Below are positions 1 through 8,316 of a DNA stretch of 64,000 nucleotides, one piece after another; the stretch's first letter is position 1, and each line of letters starts with the position of its first letter. Under the pieces are notes generated by a model, which saw only the letters and a list, made by a program, of their open reading frames with translations, ran no database searches and was not told where the DNA came from. The position numbers were made by a program, and so were the translations under genes. The stretch is from positions 1 through 64,000 of the forward strand of contig NZ_CP027667.1 in assembly GCF_003008575.1 (NCBI RefSeq). The letters are read 5' to 3'. This DNA is from Melaminivora suipulveris (GTDB lineage Bacteria > Pseudomonadota > Gammaproteobacteria > Burkholderiales > Burkholderiaceae_C).

Positions 1-950
1 CGCGGCTGGCGCGCACCCCGAAATTCGTGCTGGGCGGGGGCAGCAACATCGTGCTGACCGGCGACGTGCAGGCGCTGGTGCTGAAGGTGGAAATCCCCGG
101 CGTGCGGCTGGTGGATGAGACGGACAAGGCCTGGATCGTCGAGGCCGGCGCGGGTGAGAGCTGGCACGGCCTGGTCGCCTGGACGCTGCAGCAGGGCTGG
201 CCGGGGCTGGAGAACCTGGCGCTGATCCCCGGCACGGTGGGCGCCGCACCGGTGCAGAACATCGGCGCGTACGGCGTCGAGCTGCAGGACCGGTTTCATT
301 CGCTGGATGGCATCGATCTGCTGACCGGCGAGGCCTTCACGCTGGACGCTGCGCAGTGCGCCTTCGGCTACCGCGATTCGGTCTTCAAGCACCGCGCGCC
401 TGAAGCCCAGCATGGCGCGCCGCGCGGCTTCGGCCTGGCCGGGCGCGCTCTCATCACGCACGTGCGGCTGCTGCTTCCCAAGGCCTGGCGGCCCGAGCTG
501 GGCTATCTGGATCTGGAGCGAAAGCGCGCCGAGGCCAGCGTCGAACATCCCAGCGCGCAGCAGATCTTCGAGTGGGTCTGCCAGGTGCGCCGCGCCAAGC
601 TGCCCGACCCGGCGGTGGTCGGCAACGCCGGCAGCTTCTTCAAAAATCCCACCGTGTCGCCCGAGCAGTGCCAGGACATCATCGCGCGCGACCCCAAGGT
701 GGTGCACTACCCGCTGCCCGACGGCACCATCAAGCTGGCCGCCGGCTGGCTGATCGACGCCTGTGGCTGGAAGGGCAAGAGCGTGGGCAAGGCGGGCGTG
801 TACGACCGCCAGGCACTGGTGCTGGTCAACCGCGGCACGCCGCAGGCCAGCGTGAGCGGCGGCGAGGTCATGACGCTGGCGCGCGCCATCCAGACCAGCG
901 TGTACGAGCGCTTCGGCATCCGGCTGGAGCCTGAGCCGGTGGTGGTCTAA
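1..950 (+). CDS. murB: UDP-N-acetylenolpyruvoylglucosamine reductase, 5' end outside window
   Basis: MurB reduces UDP-GlcNAc-enolpyruvate to UDP-MurNAc with NADPH and FAD, an early cytosolic step of peptidoglycan synthesis. The frame is already open at base 3 (codons R-L-A-R-T-P-K-F), so the gene begins before the window. The GTG at 27 lies inside the conserved FAD-binding stretch ([10 protein letters not shown]) and is not a plausible start. Further family marks are [15 protein letters not shown], the catalytic-serine motif [10 protein letters not shown], and the C-terminal [12 protein letters not shown] segment with a Glu-rich tail. The stop is TAA at 948-950. The protein is of the long type I form (about 316 residues visible). 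A dispersed repeat follows directly. Confidence 0.95.
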   Translation, partial: RLARTPKFVLGGGSNIVLTGDVQALVLKVEIPGVRLVDETDKAWIVEAGAGESWHGLVAWTLQQGWPGLENLALIPGTVGAAPVQNIGAYGVELQDRFHSLDGIDLLTGEAFTLDAAQCAFGYRDSVFKHRAPEAQHGAPRGFGLAGRALITHVRLLLPKAWRPELGYLDLERKRAEASVEHPSAQQIFEWVCQVRRAKLPDPAVVGNAGSFFKNPTVSPEQCQDIIARDPKVVHYPLPDGTIKLAAGWLIDACGWKGKSVGKAGVYDRQALVLVNRGTPQASVSGGEVMTLARAIQTSVYERFGIRLEPEPVVV

Positions 951-959
951 CGCAGCATT

Positions 960-1020
960 TGCTATTGAAAATATAGCTACTCACGATTGTTCCGCGCCGA
1001 CTGAAGGCCTGAAACACTTG
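960..1020 (-). repeat. Dispersed intergenic repeat, family 1, copy A
   Basis: On the reverse strand this reads GGCCTTCAGTCGGCGC, an AT-richer spacer, then TAGCTATATTTTCAATAGCA, where TAGCTAT and ATAGC can pair. It fills most of the gap between murB and the hydratase gene. Ten further intergenic copies were found in the window. Confidence 0.8.
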
Positions 1021-1092
1021 AATTTGCCGCGCCAGGCGGGTTGCGGCGGCACTGGCGCTACGATGGCCCGCCCATAACGACAGGAGACTTGC

Positions 1093-1965
1093 ATGACCAT
1101 GAAACGCATTCTTTGCACCCTGGCCCTCGGCGCCACCACCATCGCCGCGCAGGCGCAGTGCCTGGACGAGGCACAGGCGGGCGAGATGGCCGCGCGCTAC
1201 GCCGCGCGCCAGCCAGCGGCCAACTTCGCCGCTCCGCTGTCGGACGCCGATGGCGCCTGCACGCGCAAGCGCTTCAACGCGCTGCTGGCCGCGCGCCTGG
1301 GCAAGGTGGTCGGCTACAAGGCCGGCCTCACCAACCCGGCGGTGCAAAAGCGTTTCAACACCGACCAGCCGGTGTGGGGCGTGCTGTACGAGGGCATGGT
1401 CCAGCCCAGCGGCTTCAGTACGCCGGCAGCCTTCGGCGCACGGCCGCTCTACGAGGCCGACATGCTGGTGCGCGTGAAAGACGCGGCCATCAACCATGCG
1501 CGCACGCCTTTTGAAGTCATGCAGCACATCGACCAGATCATTCCCTTCATCGAACTGCCCGACCTGATCGTCGAGAAGCCCGGCGAACTCAACGGCGCCG
1601 GTGTCGCCGCCATCAACGTCGGCGCGCGCCTGGGTGTGGCAGGCACCCCCATCGAAGTGCCGGCCACGCGCGGTGAGCGCTACCGGCTGCTGTATGCGCT
1701 GGAGACCATGCAGGTGCAACTGACCAACGACCAGGGCCAGCTGCTGGCGCCCGCGGGCAAGGGCAGCGACATCCTGGGCCACCCGCTCAACGCCGTGGTG
1801 TGGATCGCGCAGGCGCTGCAAAAAGACGGCATCACGCTGAAAGCCGGCGACCTGGTCAGCCTGGGCTCGTTCTCGCCACTGTTGCCGCCAAAGGCTGGGC
1901 TGGGCGTCACCGCCACCTACATCGGGCTGCCCGGCGCGCAGCCAGTGCTGGTGAAGTTCCAGTGA
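1093..1965 (+). CDS. Exported 2-keto-4-pentenoate hydratase-like protein
   Basis: A 290-residue member of the MhpD / fumarylacetoacetate hydrolase-like fold, whose usual members hydrate 2-hydroxypenta-2,4-dienoate in cytosolic aromatic catabolism. The core GYKAGLTNPAVQ and the acidic positions YEAD and IPFIELPD correspond to the family's metal ligands, one Glu being Asp here. Unlike typical members it starts with a signal peptide: Lys-Arg n-region, hydrophobic stretch, and a likely cut after AQA near residue 21, with several Cys nearby. The start ATG has AGGAGA five bases upstream; a second ATG lies two codons in. Its stop overlaps the GTG start of the next gene, so the two are probably coupled. 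The substrate is unknown; a periplasmic site is inferred from the signal peptide. Confidence 0.75.
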   Translation: MTMKRILCTLALGATTIAAQAQCLDEAQAGEMAARYAARQPAANFAAPLSDADGACTRKRFNALLAARLGKVVGYKAGLTNPAVQKRFNTDQPVWGVLYEGMVQPSGFSTPAAFGARPLYEADMLVRVKDAAINHARTPFEVMQHIDQIIPFIELPDLIVEKPGELNGAGVAAINVGARLGVAGTPIEVPATRGERYRLLYALETMQVQLTNDQGQLLAPAGKGSDILGHPLNAVVWIAQALQKDGITLKAGDLVSLGSFSPLLPPKAGLGVTATYIGLPGAQPVLVKFQ

Positions 1966-2930
1966 GCGCTGCGGCCGCCGCGCACCCGCACGCGCAGCGC
2001 CTCACGCCGCAGATGATGGGCGTGCTACAGCGCATGGCGCAGCTCTGCCGCCCGCCGCTGCACAGCCTGACGCCGCAGCAGGCGCGCGCCGCCTACGCCG
2101 CCGGCGCCGAGGTGCTGGAGGTGCCGCGTGCAGAACTGGCGCGCGTGGAGGACCTGCAGATCCGCGCGCGCGATGGCGCGATGCTGCCGGCGCGGTTGTA
2201 CGCGCCGGTGGCGCAGGCGGGCTTGCCCTGCCTGCTGTACCTGCACGGCGGCGGCTTCACCATCGGCAGCATCGCCACGCACGACGTGCTGTGCCGCGAG
2301 CTAGCGCGCCTGGCCGGCTGCATGGTGGTGTCGCTGGACTACCGGCTGGCGCCCGAGCACCGCTTTCCCACCGCCGTACACGATGCGTGGGATGCCCTGC
2401 AGTGGCTGGCCGCGCATGGCAGGGAGTGGGGCGCTGACACCACGCGCCTGGCCGTGGGCGGCGACAGCGCCGGCGGCACGCTGGCGGCCGTCTGCGCCTT
2501 GAAGGCGCGCGATTCCGGCCTGCAGCTGTCGCTGCAACTGCTGATCTACCCCGGCACCACGGCGCATCAGGACACCGATTCGCACGAGGCATTCGCTGAA
2601 GGCCTGATCCTGGACCACGCCGCCATCGCCTGGTTCTTCGACCAGTACATCGCGCCCGATGCGCGCGAGGACTGGCGCTTCGCCCCGCTGCTGGCCGACG
2701 ACGTCGAGGCCGTGGCGCCGGCATGGGTGGGCCTCGCCGAGCTCGACCCGCTGGTCGACGAGGGCATCGCCTATGCCGACAGGCTGCGCGCAGCCGGCGT
2801 GCCGGTCGATCTGGAGATCTACCGCGGCGTGACGCACGAATTCATCAAGATGGGCCGCGCCATTTCCGAGGCGCGGCAGTTCCACCGCGACGCGGCGCAG
2901 GCGCTGCGCGCGGCCTTTGCCACCGAGTGA
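1962..2930 (+). CDS. Alpha/beta hydrolase, hormone-sensitive-lipase-like esterase
   Basis: A family IV (HSL-type) carboxylesterase of about 322 residues. Visible marks are the oxyanion-hole motif HGGGFTIGS, the nucleophile elbow GDSAGG, and the later acid and base positions in LAELDPLVDEG and GVTHEF, giving a full Ser-Asp-His triad. The GTG at 1962 is chosen because it overlaps the upstream stop as GTGA, typical of translational coupling; an in-frame ATG at 2013 is the alternative. No signal peptide is seen, so it is probably cytosolic. It lies between the hydratase-like gene and the thioesterase-acetyltransferase fusion in one operon. Members hydrolyse short-chain esters; the substrate cannot be read from sequence. 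Confidence 0.85.
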   Translation: MSAAAAAHPHAQRLTPQMMGVLQRMAQLCRPPLHSLTPQQARAAYAAGAEVLEVPRAELARVEDLQIRARDGAMLPARLYAPVAQAGLPCLLYLHGGGFTIGSIATHDVLCRELARLAGCMVVSLDYRLAPEHRFPTAVHDAWDALQWLAAHGREWGADTTRLAVGGDSAGGTLAAVCALKARDSGLQLSLQLLIYPGTTAHQDTDSHEAFAEGLILDHAAIAWFFDQYIAPDAREDWRFAPLLADDVEAVAPAWVGLAELDPLVDEGIAYADRLRAAGVPVDLEIYRGVTHEFIKMGRAISEARQFHRDAAQALRAAFATE

Positions 2931-2944
2931 ACCCAAGCAATTTC

Positions 2945-3808
2945 ATGCAAATCCAGGATTTCCGCTGTCGCTTGCGCCTGCGCGTGCGCTGGTCCGAGGT
3001 GGACCCGCAAAAGATCGTTTTCAACGCCCACTACCTGACCTATGCCGACTGCGCCATGGCCGAGTACTGGCGCGCGTTGGCGCTGCCGTACGAGCCCAGC
3101 ATGCAGGCGCTGGGCGGCGAGGTGTATCTGAAGAAGGCCGACGTGGAATACCACGCCTCGGCGCGGCTGGACGACATGCTGGACGTGGGCCTGCGCTGCG
3201 CCTGCATCGGCAACAGCTCGCTGAACTTCGAGTGCGGCATCTTCGCGGCCGATCGGCTGCTGGTCACCGTGCGCCTGCTCTACGTGTTTGCCGACCCGGC
3301 CACGCAGACCAAGCGATCCGTGCCGCCGGCGCTGCGCGCCATCATCGATCACTTTGAAGCCGGCGGGCAGATGGCCGAGCTGCGCTGCGGCGACTGGGCG
3401 ACGCTTGAGCGCGACGCCAGCGCGCTGCGCATGGCGGTGTTCGTGCAGGAGCAGGGCATAGCCGCAGACATCGAAATCGACGAGCACGACGCCCAGGCGC
3501 TGCACGCCGTGGCCTACAACCGCCTGGGCCTGCCGCTGGCCACCGGCCGGCTGCTGCCGGCGCGGGATGGCGCAGCACGCATCGGCCGCATGGCGGTGGA
3601 GCGCAGCATGCGTGGCGAGGGCTGGGGGCGCGCCGTCCTGGATGCCTTGGTGCAGGCCGCACATTCGCGCGGCGACGCGGCGGTGGAGCTGCACGCGCAG
3701 CGCAGCGCCGAGGCGTTCTACCGCAAGGCCGGTTTCGCGCCCGAAGGCGAGCCGTTCGAGGAAGCCGGCATCGCGCACATCGCCATGCGCCGCGCGCTGC
3801 AGGGCTGA
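2945..3808 (+). CDS. Fusion of 4HBT acyl-CoA thioesterase and GNAT acetyltransferase
   Basis: About 287 residues in two domains. Residues about 1-135 form a hot-dog thioesterase of the YbgC/FadM type (VRWSEVDPQKIVFNAHYLTYAD, with the catalytic Asp in place). Residues about 140-285 form a GNAT N-acyltransferase (R-x-x-V-F-V-x-E-Q-G region, then the acetyl-CoA loop RSMRGEGWG and the C-terminal AEAFYRKAGF). The first domain would release an acyl group from CoA; the second uses acyl-CoA as donor. ATG 2945 is chosen; an in-frame GTG at 2927 overlaps the previous stop as GTGA and would add six residues. Third gene of the rightward operon. Confidence 0.85.
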   Translation: MQIQDFRCRLRLRVRWSEVDPQKIVFNAHYLTYADCAMAEYWRALALPYEPSMQALGGEVYLKKADVEYHASARLDDMLDVGLRCACIGNSSLNFECGIFAADRLLVTVRLLYVFADPATQTKRSVPPALRAIIDHFEAGGQMAELRCGDWATLERDASALRMAVFVQEQGIAADIEIDEHDAQALHAVAYNRLGLPLATGRLLPARDGAARIGRMAVERSMRGEGWGRAVLDALVQAAHSRGDAAVELHAQRSAEAFYRKAGFAPEGEPFEEAGIAHIAMRRALQG

Positions 3809-3817
3809 GGCTGCGCG

Positions 3818-4732
3818 TCAGCCTGCCGCACGCTCGCGCAGCAGCGCTTCCAGCCGCGCGATTTCCTGGCGCGCTTCGTCGCCCTCGGGGATGGCACGGC
3901 CCGAGTCGCGCCACTGCACCGCCGCCTTGAAGCCCTCGGTCTGCGCATAGCGGCGAAACCACAGCCCTTCCGGGTTGTGCCGCGTGATGCCGTCGAACAC
4001 GGTGGCCAGCTGCTGCGTCTGCTCCAGGCCGGTGTGCAGCATGAACTGGTTGACCACCAGCTTGTGCATCGCCAAGTGCCCGCGCGGCACGCCGGCGATG
4101 CGCTCGGCCAGGCGCAGCGTGGTGGCTTCCAGCTCATCGGCTGGAACGGCCATGTTGGCCAGGCCCCACTCGGCCGCCTGCGCGCCCGAGATCACGTCGC
4201 CCGTGAACATGAGTTGTTTGGCGCGCGTGGGGCCCAGGCGGTGCGTCCACATGGCCGTGGTCGGGCAGCCCCAGACACGCGTGGGCATGTAGCCGATGCG
4301 CGCGTCGTTGGCCATGACCAGCAAATCGCAGCACAGGGCGATGTCGCTGCCGCCGGCCACGGCTGCGCCGTGCACCTTGGCGATCGTCGGCTTGGTGCAG
4401 CGCCACAGGCTCATGAAATCCTCGGTGTTGCGCTTCATGAAGGCGTAGTCCGCCATCGGATCCCATGGAGTTTTTTCCTGCTGGCAGGGGTGCTCGATCT
4501 CCTGCTCGGCCGTCTCGGCCAGGTCGTAGCCGCCGCAAAAGCCCTTGCCTGCGCCCTCGATGAGGATGACGTGGATGGCGTCGTTGTCCTGCGCCCATTC
4601 CACCGCCTGGCGGATTTCGCGCGGTGTGTCGTTGTTGATGGCGTTCAGCCGCTCGGGGCGGTTGAGCAGCAGGCGGGCGATGCGGGGGTTGTGCGCATCT
4701 GCTTCGATCTGGAGGGTGCTGAACTGGGGCAT
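3818..4732 (-). CDS. Enoyl-CoA hydratase/isomerase family protein
   Basis: A 304-residue crotonase-fold protein. The oxyanion-hole segments are [10 protein letters not shown] and [12 protein letters not shown], and the fold's [11 protein letters not shown] start is present. It is longer than plain enoyl-CoA hydratases because of an inserted loop (residues about 70-95, rich in Glu and Gln) and a C-terminal extension. It probably acts on a CoA thioester in the cytosol; the exact reaction is not resolved. The start ATG is preceded by an AGGAG in the proper place. It lies 43 bases downstream of the Nudix regulator on the same strand and is probably co-transcribed with it, so it may share that regulation. 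Confidence 0.85.
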   Translation of the reverse strand: MPQFSTLQIEADAHNPRIARLLLNRPERLNAINNDTPREIRQAVEWAQDNDAIHVILIEGAGKGFCGGYDLAETAEQEIEHPCQQEKTPWDPMADYAFMKRNTEDFMSLWRCTKPTIAKVHGAAVAGGSDIALCCDLLVMANDARIGYMPTRVWGCPTTAMWTHRLGPTRAKQLMFTGDVISGAQAAEWGLANMAVPADELEATTLRLAERIAGVPRGHLAMHKLVVNQFMLHTGLEQTQQLATVFDGITRHNPEGLWFRRYAQTEGFKAAVQWRDSGRAIPEGDEARQEIARLEALLRERAAG

Positions 4733-4775
4733 GCGATGGCTCCTGAATGGTTGTTGTGGCGTGGCGGTGGCGCGG

Positions 4776-5525
4776 TCAGCGCGGCTCGAACGGGCGGGCG
4801 AACACGACAGGGCCGCCGCGGTGCTCCAGCACATAGCCCTGCGGCGCGCGTGGCGCGCCGGTCTGGATGATGCCCGCCTCGCGCAGAAAGCCCGGCACGG
4901 CCAGGGCGCGTCGCCGGAACGCGCTGCGGTCCAGCCGCCGGCCCAACACCGCCTCGTAGGCGCCCTGCAGCTGAGGCAGCGTGAAGGGCTCGGCCAGCAG
5001 GAACGCTGGCAGCGAGGTGTATTCCACCTTGGAGCGCAGGCGCTGCAATGCCGCGCACAGCAGTTCGTCGTGGTCGAAGGCCAGGGCGCCGGCGCCAGGC
5101 ACCAAGCCCCCCAAGGTCACATCGAACCAGCGCGCGTCGGCCGCGTTGCCGCCCTTGCCGGGCTCAGATGTCTCTCGCGGCACCAGCGCGAAATACACAT
5201 GCGTGGCCGACCAGCCGCGCGGGTCGCGCTCGGCGCCACCCCAGCTGCCGACCTGCTCCAGATAGGGGCTGGAGACGGCCGTTTTTTCGCGCAGCTTGCG
5301 CATGGCGCAGGCCTGCAGATCATGGTCTTTCTGCACGTCGATGAAGCCACCAGGCAGCGCCCAACGAGCCGGATACGGCTCCGCCGGCGCGCGCGGGCGC
5401 TGAACAAGAAGCACTTGCAAGCCATTGCCGGACAGGGTGAGCAGCGCGATGTCCACCGTCACCAGGGGGCGAGGAAATTCCAGCGCCGTGGCGGGAGAGG
5501 GCGCGTTCGATTTTTTGGCGGGCAT
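4776..5525 (-). CDS. nrtR: NrtR-family Nudix-related transcriptional regulator
   Basis: About 249 residues: an N-terminal Nudix fold (residues about 25-150, ALPGGFIDV then a Nudix-box helix) and a C-terminal winged-helix region ([35 protein letters not shown]). This layout is that of NrtR regulators, which sense ADP-ribose-type ligands and control NAD metabolism. The Nudix box reads RKLREKT where active enzymes have RELxEE, so catalysis is probably lost, as in true regulators. ATG 5525 has AAAGGA upstream; a TTG at 5558 would add 11 residues but starts inside the candidate operator. It is divergent from an ADP-ribosylglycohydrolase fusion, which fits an ADP-ribose ligand. The symbol reflects the family; the regulon is inferred. 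Confidence 0.85.
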   Translation of the reverse strand: MPAKKSNAPSPATALEFPRPLVTVDIALLTLSGNGLQVLLVQRPRAPAEPYPARWALPGGFIDVQKDHDLQACAMRKLREKTAVSSPYLEQVGSWGGAERDPRGWSATHVYFALVPRETSEPGKGGNAADARWFDVTLGGLVPGAGALAFDHDELLCAALQRLRSKVEYTSLPAFLLAEPFTLPQLQGAYEAVLGRRLDRSAFRRRALAVPGFLREAGIIQTGAPRAPQGYVLEHRGGPVVFARPFEPR

Positions 5526-5542
5526 GGCACATCGTCCTTTCA

Positions 5543-5583
5543 ATGGTGTAGTATGCAACTTTCAATGTTGCCCAGAACACCAT
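5543..5583. promoter_or_regulatory. Candidate NrtR operator, inverted repeat in divergent promoter
   Basis: Two 17-base arms, ATGGTGTAGTATGCAAC (5543-5559) and GTTGCCCAGAACACCAT (5567-5583), match as an inverted repeat at 13 of 17 positions around a 7-base spacer. A direct repeat CTTTCAATG also occurs at 5537-5545 and 5559-5567, 22 bases apart (about two helix turns). The palindrome fills the space between the ribosome binding sites of the two divergent genes, so binding there could shut both. Operator function is inferred. Confidence 0.55.
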
Positions 5584-5596
5584 AAGGAGACCCATC

Positions 5597-7204
5597 ATGG
5601 CGGTACGCACCCTGGACAGTCACAACAGCCCCTTGCAGATTGGCGAGATCGATGTGCCGAGCGGCGGCGCGGTGGGCTTCACGCTCTGCCCCGGCAAGCA
5701 GCAGGCGCACTCGATGTCGGGCCGCTGGCTGCGCGATCTGGATACCGACCTGGACGCGCTGGCCCGCTGGGGCGCGGCGGCGGTGGTCACGCTGATGCCC
5801 ATGCACGAGCTGCAGGCCGTGCAGGCGCACGGCATCGGCGAGGCGTGCGAGCGTCGCGGCATCGAGTGGCACCACCTGCCCATCCGCGACGTCGACGTGC
5901 CTGACGCCAGCTTCGAGGCAGCCTGGTGCTACGCCGGCGTGCGCCTGCGCGCCCATTTGCGCGGCGGCGCCAAAGTACTGGTGCACTGCCGCGGCGGGCT
6001 GGGGCGCAGCGGCACCATCGCCGCGCGTCTTCTGGTGGAGCTGGGTTGGCCCGCGCGCCAGGCGATCGGCGCGGTGCGCGCGCAGCGTCCCGGCGCCATC
6101 GAGACACGTGCGCAGGAGCAATACGTGCTCGACCTGCCCGGCGCCGTGGACGCCTCGACGGATGCGCACAGCGCGCGCGTGCTTGGCTGCGTGCTGGGTG
6201 GTGCGATGGGCGACGCTTTTGGCTATGCCATCGAATTCGACCGCCTGGCATCCATCCAGCGCAAGCACGGCCCGCAAGGGTTGCAGGAACCGGTGCTGCG
6301 CGCCGGGCAGCTGCAAGTCAGCGACGACACGCAGATGACCCTGTTCACGCTGGAGGCGCTGCTTGCCGCGCTGCCAGGGCAAGGCGAGGTGCTCACTTCT
6401 GCCTTTCTGCCCCCGTTGACGGCGGCGTGCCAAAGCGCCTATCTGCGCTGGGGCGATACGCAAGGCCTCGCCTCGCACAGCGGTGCTCCTTCACATTTGC
6501 AAGCCAGCGCCGCCATGCGCCAGCGGCGCGCGCCAGGCAATACCTGCCTGTCGGCGATCCGCGCTGGCGCCTGGGGAGCCCCCGAACGGTCCATCAACGA
6601 CTCGAAAGGTTGCGGCGCTGTGATGCGCACGGCGCCCCTGGGGCTGCTGCGTGGCGCCAGCCCGGCGCTTGCGTTCAAGCTGGGTTGCGCCGCCGGCGCG
6701 CTGACGCACGGGCACGTGGACGGCTGGCTGCCCGCTGGCGTGCTCGCGGCCCTGGTGCGCCTGTTGGCGCAGGGCTTGAGTCTGGAGACGGCCGCGCGCG
6801 AGGCGCTCACGCTTAGCGATCAGGCCGGTGGCGCCGGCACGGGCACCGACCGGCTGCTGCGCCTGGCGTTGCGGCTGGCGCAGGACGGCACACCAGGCGA
6901 GCGGGCGCACGCCGAGTTGGGCGAAGGCTGGACCGGCGACGAGGCGCTGGCCATCGCCATGCATGCCGGGCTGTCCGGCAGAGACTTCGTACAGGCCGTG
7001 CGCATCGCCGCCAACCACGACGGAGACAGCGACTCGACCGCGTCGATTGCCGGCCAACTGTGCGGCACTCGCGATGGCATTCTGGCAGTGCCGCACGCGT
7101 GGGTGCGCCGACTGGATGTACTGGAGGACGCCTTGCAGCTGCTGAGCGAGTGGCTGCAGCCGGACGGCGCGGTGTTGGCTACGTCCGCGCGCTTGCAGGC
7201 TTGA
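5597..7204 (+). CDS. Dual-specificity phosphatase / ADP-ribosylglycohydrolase fusion
   Basis: A 535-residue two-domain protein. Residues about 25-180 resemble CDKN3-type dual-specificity phosphatases, with the P-loop HCRGGLGRSG (Cys131, Arg137) and candidate general-acid Asp98 or Asp100. Residues about 195-520 are an ARH/DraG-type ADP-ribosylglycohydrolase: GAMGDAFG (202-209), the Mg-binding SDDT (242-245), and NHDGDSDST (473-481). ARH enzymes remove ADP-ribose from side chains, nucleic acids or small molecules; the phosphatase removes phosphoryl groups. No signal peptide or membrane segment is seen. AAGGAGA lies six bases before the ATG. The divergent NrtR-type gene and shared operator suggest induction by an NAD-derived ligand. 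All key residues of both domains are present; the substrate is unknown. Confidence 0.88.
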   Translation: MAVRTLDSHNSPLQIGEIDVPSGGAVGFTLCPGKQQAHSMSGRWLRDLDTDLDALARWGAAAVVTLMPMHELQAVQAHGIGEACERRGIEWHHLPIRDVDVPDASFEAAWCYAGVRLRAHLRGGAKVLVHCRGGLGRSGTIAARLLVELGWPARQAIGAVRAQRPGAIETRAQEQYVLDLPGAVDASTDAHSARVLGCVLGGAMGDAFGYAIEFDRLASIQRKHGPQGLQEPVLRAGQLQVSDDTQMTLFTLEALLAALPGQGEVLTSAFLPPLTAACQSAYLRWGDTQGLASHSGAPSHLQASAAMRQRRAPGNTCLSAIRAGAWGAPERSINDSKGCGAVMRTAPLGLLRGASPALAFKLGCAAGALTHGHVDGWLPAGVLAALVRLLAQGLSLETAAREALTLSDQAGGAGTGTDRLLRLALRLAQDGTPGERAHAELGEGWTGDEALAIAMHAGLSGRDFVQAVRIAANHDGDSDSTASIAGQLCGTRDGILAVPHAWVRRLDVLEDALQLLSEWLQPDGAVLATSARLQA

Positions 7205-7309
7205 AAGCGGCGGCGCACATGCAAGTCTGGCCTCGGGCAGTCGCGTCGCGAACGGCCTGCAGCCGGGTGGGGAGCAGACGCGCCCGCCACGTCCGGGCGC
7301 GGCCTGGTC

Positions 7310-8257
7310 TCACAGGTCTGCCAAAAGCGCGTATGGCAGCGGCTCCAGCGTCAACTGCCGTCCGCCCGCCACCAGCGCCTTGTCCGCCGCCGCGATCTGC
7401 ATCGACACCAGCGCATCGAACCCGCCCGCCGGGTGCGGCGCGCTTTGCACCACCTGGCCTACCGGCTGCTCGGCATCGTCCTTGGCAAACACTTCCGTGC
7501 CGGGCGTCAGGTCGGCGGTTGTGTGCACCAGATAGGCGCGCCGCTTGATCGCGCCGCGGAACTGGCTGCGCGCCACCACCTCCTGGCCCGGGTAGCAGCC
7601 CTTCTTGAAGTTCACGCCACCGACCGATTCGTAGTTCAGCATCTGCGGCACGAAGGCCTCGGCCACCGGCGCGCTCAAGGTCGCCACGGCGCTGCGCACT
7701 TCGCCCCACAGCCACAGCGCCTCGCTCAGCGGTGGGCCCTCGGGCAGGGGCGTGCCCGTAGGCGCCAGCCACAGCGCGCGCGGCTGTCCGTCGGCCGGGT
7801 AGAGTGCGACCACGCTGGCCGCGCCGTGCTGGGCCAGCGCCCACGGCGCCGCGGGCCCGGGCAGCAGGGCGCGCGCGGCGTCGCCGGCCAGGCCGCGCAG
7901 CTCGTACTCCGCCGTGGCGTCGCTGAGCTTGGCCTTGGCGCGCAGCACGAACATCGACAGGCGCTTGAGCGTGGGCGCCAGCAGATCGCGCGAGCACAGC
8001 AGCAGTACTTCGTCCGCAGCGCGCTTGAAGGCGATGAAGCTTGCCAGCATGCGTCCCTTGGGGTTGAGCAGCCCGGCCAGGCGCGCCTGCGACAAATCCA
8101 GCAGCGCGAAATCCTGCGTCAACTGGCCATGCAGGAAGGCAGCGGCGTCATCGCCGGCCACGCGGATCACGCCCAGGTGCGGCAGCAGCGCGACGCCATG
8201 CAAAAGCGCCGCGCCAGCGGGGCCGGGGGCAGGGGTCTGAGACGGGAGATCGGTCAT
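7310..8257 (-). CDS. ygfZ: YgfZ/GcvT-like folate-binding Fe-S protein
   Basis: A 315-residue protein with the YgfZ signature KGCYPGQEVVAR near residue 235, including the conserved Cys. YgfZ uses tetrahydrofolate and helps mature or repair some iron-sulfur enzymes such as MiaB; it is cytosolic. The ATG at 8257 is the first with a plausible leader; frames further upstream run into the divergent mltG gene. The last residues (about 285-315) form the usual C-terminal barrel. It is convergent with the phosphatase-ADP-ribosylglycohydrolase gene across 105 bases in which I see nothing, and divergent from mltG across 59 bases. Confidence 0.92.
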   Translation of the reverse strand: MTDLPSQTPAPGPAGAALLHGVALLPHLGVIRVAGDDAAAFLHGQLTQDFALLDLSQARLAGLLNPKGRMLASFIAFKRAADEVLLLCSRDLLAPTLKRLSMFVLRAKAKLSDATAEYELRGLAGDAARALLPGPAAPWALAQHGAASVVALYPADGQPRALWLAPTGTPLPEGPPLSEALWLWGEVRSAVATLSAPVAEAFVPQMLNYESVGGVNFKKGCYPGQEVVARSQFRGAIKRRAYLVHTTADLTPGTEVFAKDDAEQPVGQVVQSAPHPAGGFDALVSMQIAAADKALVAGGRQLTLEPLPYALLADL

Positions 8258-8316
8258 GCGTCCATTATCATGGCCGGCTGTTTTTCGCCCTGGCAACGCC
8301 CATTTTTCTCCTTCCC

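Noticed and set aside
5525..5558. TTG start for the Nudix regulator
   Set aside because: ATG 5525 has a proper ribosome binding site; the TTG would place the start in the palindrome.
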